Below, one piece after another: positions 23,697 to 24,742 of a DNA stretch of 24,742 nt. The first letter of the stretch is position 1; every line of letters begins with the position of its first letter. Origin of the DNA: DATBFX01 sp036558305 (GTDB lineage Bacteria; Chloroflexota; Chloroflexia; Thermomicrobiales; UBA6265); the NCBI GenBank assembly GCA_036558305.1, contig DATBFX010000497.1:1-24742 (forward strand), in the 5' to 3' direction. The notes under the pieces are model-generated. The model made no database searches. It was not told where the DNA came from and saw only the letters and a program-made list of their open reading frames with translations. A program made the translations under genes and the position numbers.

Positions 23697-23748
23697 ATGC
23701 GGCGATCGAAAGATCGAAAAGGTCAGGCATCCCACATTTGGCGCGGGC
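23684..23748. repeat. Imperfect inverted repeat between divergent promoters
   Basis: The left arm contains CCAAATGCGG (23693-23702) and the right arm CCCACATTTGG (23731-23741), flanked by GC-rich sequence that also partly pairs. The arms are about 28 bases apart. The position between the minus-strand promoter and the tatA promoter suggests an operator or an mRNA structure, as inference. Confidence 0.35.
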
Positions 23749-23805
23749 ACCGCAGGCGAGCGATCGTGTGGGCGGGTGCTGATCGCATGTCCGGTCAAAT
23801 CGCGG

Positions 23806-23835
23806 TTGGCAGTCGTGATCGATGGTCGCTATACT
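23806..23835 (+). promoter_or_regulatory. Candidate tatA promoter
   Basis: TTGGCA (23806-23811) and TATACT (23830-23835) are 18 bases apart. Transcription would start near 23842, giving a leader of about 55 bases with an AGGAGG site seven bases before the start codon of tatA. Confidence 0.6.
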
Positions 23836-23896
23836 CTCCTCGGTTCGCCGATACAGCGCGACCCGTTGGCCGGGCGCGACACGAGGAGGAAGAGCG

Positions 23897-24127
23897 ATGC
23901 CCAGCCTGGGATGGCAAGAATTGATGATTGTCTTGGTCATCGTCATCATTATCTTCGGCGCGGGCAAGCTGCCGGAGATCGGTGGGGCGATGGGCAAAAG
24001 CATCAAGGAATTCAAGAAGGCGTCAGAGGACGAGACCGGCGCCCTTCCCAAAGACTCCACGACAACGCAGCGGAGTGAGAGCGCCACCGTCGTCGAGAGC
24101 CGCGAAGTCCGGGCCGACGAGATCTAG
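23897..24127 (+). CDS. tatA: Twin-arginine translocase subunit TatA/TatE
   Basis: A pore-forming component of the Tat system, which moves folded proteins across the cytoplasmic membrane. The 76-residue product has the expected layout: a short N terminus (MPSLGWQEL), one membrane helix (about 8-22, MIVLVIVIIIFGAG), the hinge FGAGKLPEIG, an amphipathic helix (GGAMGKSIKEFKKA) and a polar, disordered tail. The FG hinge and downstream basic helix are typical of TatA more than TatB. ATG 23897 is fixed by GAGGAGGA upstream; a longer frame to 23822 is not needed. No tatC is next to it, so the other components must lie elsewhere. Confidence 0.93.
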   Translation: MPSLGWQELMIVLVIVIIIFGAGKLPEIGGAMGKSIKEFKKASEDETGALPKDSTTTQRSESATVVESREVRADEI

Positions 24128-24152
24128 TCTCTTCGACGGCGATTTCTGGCAC

Positions 24153-24193
24153 CACGGCATCAACGGGGCAGGTTTGTCCACGTTGATGCCGTG
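24153..24193 (+). terminator. Hairpin downstream of tatA
   Basis: CACGGCATCAACG (24153-24165) and CGTTGATGCCGTG (24181-24193) form a perfect 13-bp stem with a 15-base loop, 25 bases after the tatA stop. The following CTTCATTT is only mildly U-rich. A tatA terminator is the likeliest reading. Confidence 0.6.
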
Positions 24194-24293
24194 CTTCATT
24201 TGGTCCGGCGACCGGCGTCTTGTTCGGCCGGGACGGAAGGGAATGGCCGGGTCGTAGATACCCGAATACCGCTGCTGAGAACGGACGCAAAGA

Positions 24294-24366
24294 AATCCTT
24301 CGCAGGCTCAGGATGACGGGGGAGCGGCGTCCTCCGTTCGTGATCCTGAGCACCAGCGAAGGATCT
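24294..24366. repeat. Palindromic intergenic repeat element
   Basis: The arms ATCCTTCGCAGGCTCAGGAT (24295-24314) and, in reverse complement, ATCCTTCGCTGGTGCTCAGGAT (right arm within 24343-24365) form a long imperfect hairpin. The loop is GC-rich. Interspersed sequences of this CCTTCGC...CTCAGGAT type recur between genes in many Chloroflexota and other genomes. Only one copy is visible in the window. Confidence 0.6.
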
Positions 24367-24408
24367 CCGTCGTCGGCATCATGACCAATCAAGTCGCTCG
24401 TTCCTGCA

Positions 24409-24693
24409 CTAGGTATCGTCTTCGCGGAAGAATCCGAGCACCGTCGTCCCGGCGGGTTTTGCCGCCTCGATTCGCTGCGAACCCGGGATCTCGCCCATCA
24501 TCTCGATGAAAGAAATTCGGTTCCAAGAATAGAGGAACGCCGTGGCTCCTTCCGCGACGTAGCTCAGCGGTTTTCCGTCCTTCTTCCGGATGTTTCGCAG
24601 CACCACGTAGTTGTGGTTCGGATCGGGCAATTCGTCGAGATCCGCGAGGATCGCGTCTTCTCCTTGCAGGTGCACGATCGCGATCGTTGCCAC
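24409..24693 (-). CDS. Unrecognised small protein of 94 residues
   Basis: From GTG 24693 the product has 94 residues. The start is chosen because GAGGAGG lies seven bases upstream; ATG 24714 would place that site inside the coding region. The sequence opens ATIAIVHLQGEDAILADLDEL and then has NYVVLRNIRKKDGKPLSYVA, FLYSWNRISFIEMMG and VLGFFREDD. It is mixed alpha/beta, soluble, and has no signal peptide or cysteine. The shape of two beta-rich halves, with short loops and an IRKKDGKPL turn, suggests a small barrel or RNA/DNA-binding fold, but this is a guess. I do not recognise the family. It stands apart from tatA behind an intergenic repeat. Confidence 0.75.
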   Translation of the reverse strand: MATIAIVHLQGEDAILADLDELPDPNHNYVVLRNIRKKDGKPLSYVAEGATAFLYSWNRISFIEMMGEIPGSQRIEAAKPAGTTVLGFFREDDT

Positions 24694-24742
24694 CGCACTT
24701 CCTCCTCTCGGCATTCGTTCGTTACACGCGCCCTATTGGCTA

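Overview
The window is a gene-dense, GC-rich stretch of bacterial chromosome. About 20 recognisable genes fill it on both strands, with short intergenic gaps. I see no CRISPR array, insertion sequence, phage module, tRNA or rRNA gene. Gene content, protein style and a palindromic intergenic repeat of the CCTTCGC...CTCAGGAT type suggest a Chloroflexota bacterium, perhaps related to Thermomicrobia or Sphaerobacter. That placement is an inference from recognition, not a computed result.

Layout. (1) 1-3013, plus strand: peptidyl-tRNA hydrolase (pth), then a 3-hydroxyacyl-CoA dehydrogenase, a free-standing cobalamin-binding mutase subunit and the MeaB GTPase. The last three look like an acyl-CoA/B12-mutase operon. 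(2) 3010-5838, minus strand: yebC-ruvC-tlyA-larB, tightly coupled, with the larB stop overlapping the meaB stop in a shared CTAG. (3) 5839-7305: a divergent promoter region and the primary sigma factor (rpoD/sigA), with a long leader that carries an 11-codon upstream ORF. (4) 7375-8634, minus: fabF. (5) 8635-10369: a non-coding stretch that I read as a 6S RNA gene with its own promoter, then holA, a long terminator-like hairpin, and rpsT on the minus strand. (6) 10502-17253, plus: murJ, lepA, a YabN-type methylase-MazG fusion, and aspS. (7) 17257-23612, minus: a six-gene run of a 40-aa protein, an unrecognised 575-aa protein, a HEAT-repeat protein, a FemAB-type transferase, murE and a secreted beta-propeller. 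Neighbours from the 575-aa gene to the propeller overlap. (8) 23613-24742: divergent promoters, tatA, a terminator-like inverted repeat, an interspersed palindromic repeat and a small unrecognised gene.

Most genes are housekeeping: translation (pth, rpsT, lepA, aspS, tlyA, yebC), replication and recombination (holA, ruvC), transcription (sigma factor, 6S RNA), envelope (murJ, murE, FemAB, tatA) and lipid or acyl-CoA metabolism. The parts most worth a second look are the putative 6S RNA between fabF and holA, the minus-strand wall operon headed by two unrecognised proteins, the atypical EDPR motif of MurE next to a FemAB protein, and the leader of the sigma-factor gene.
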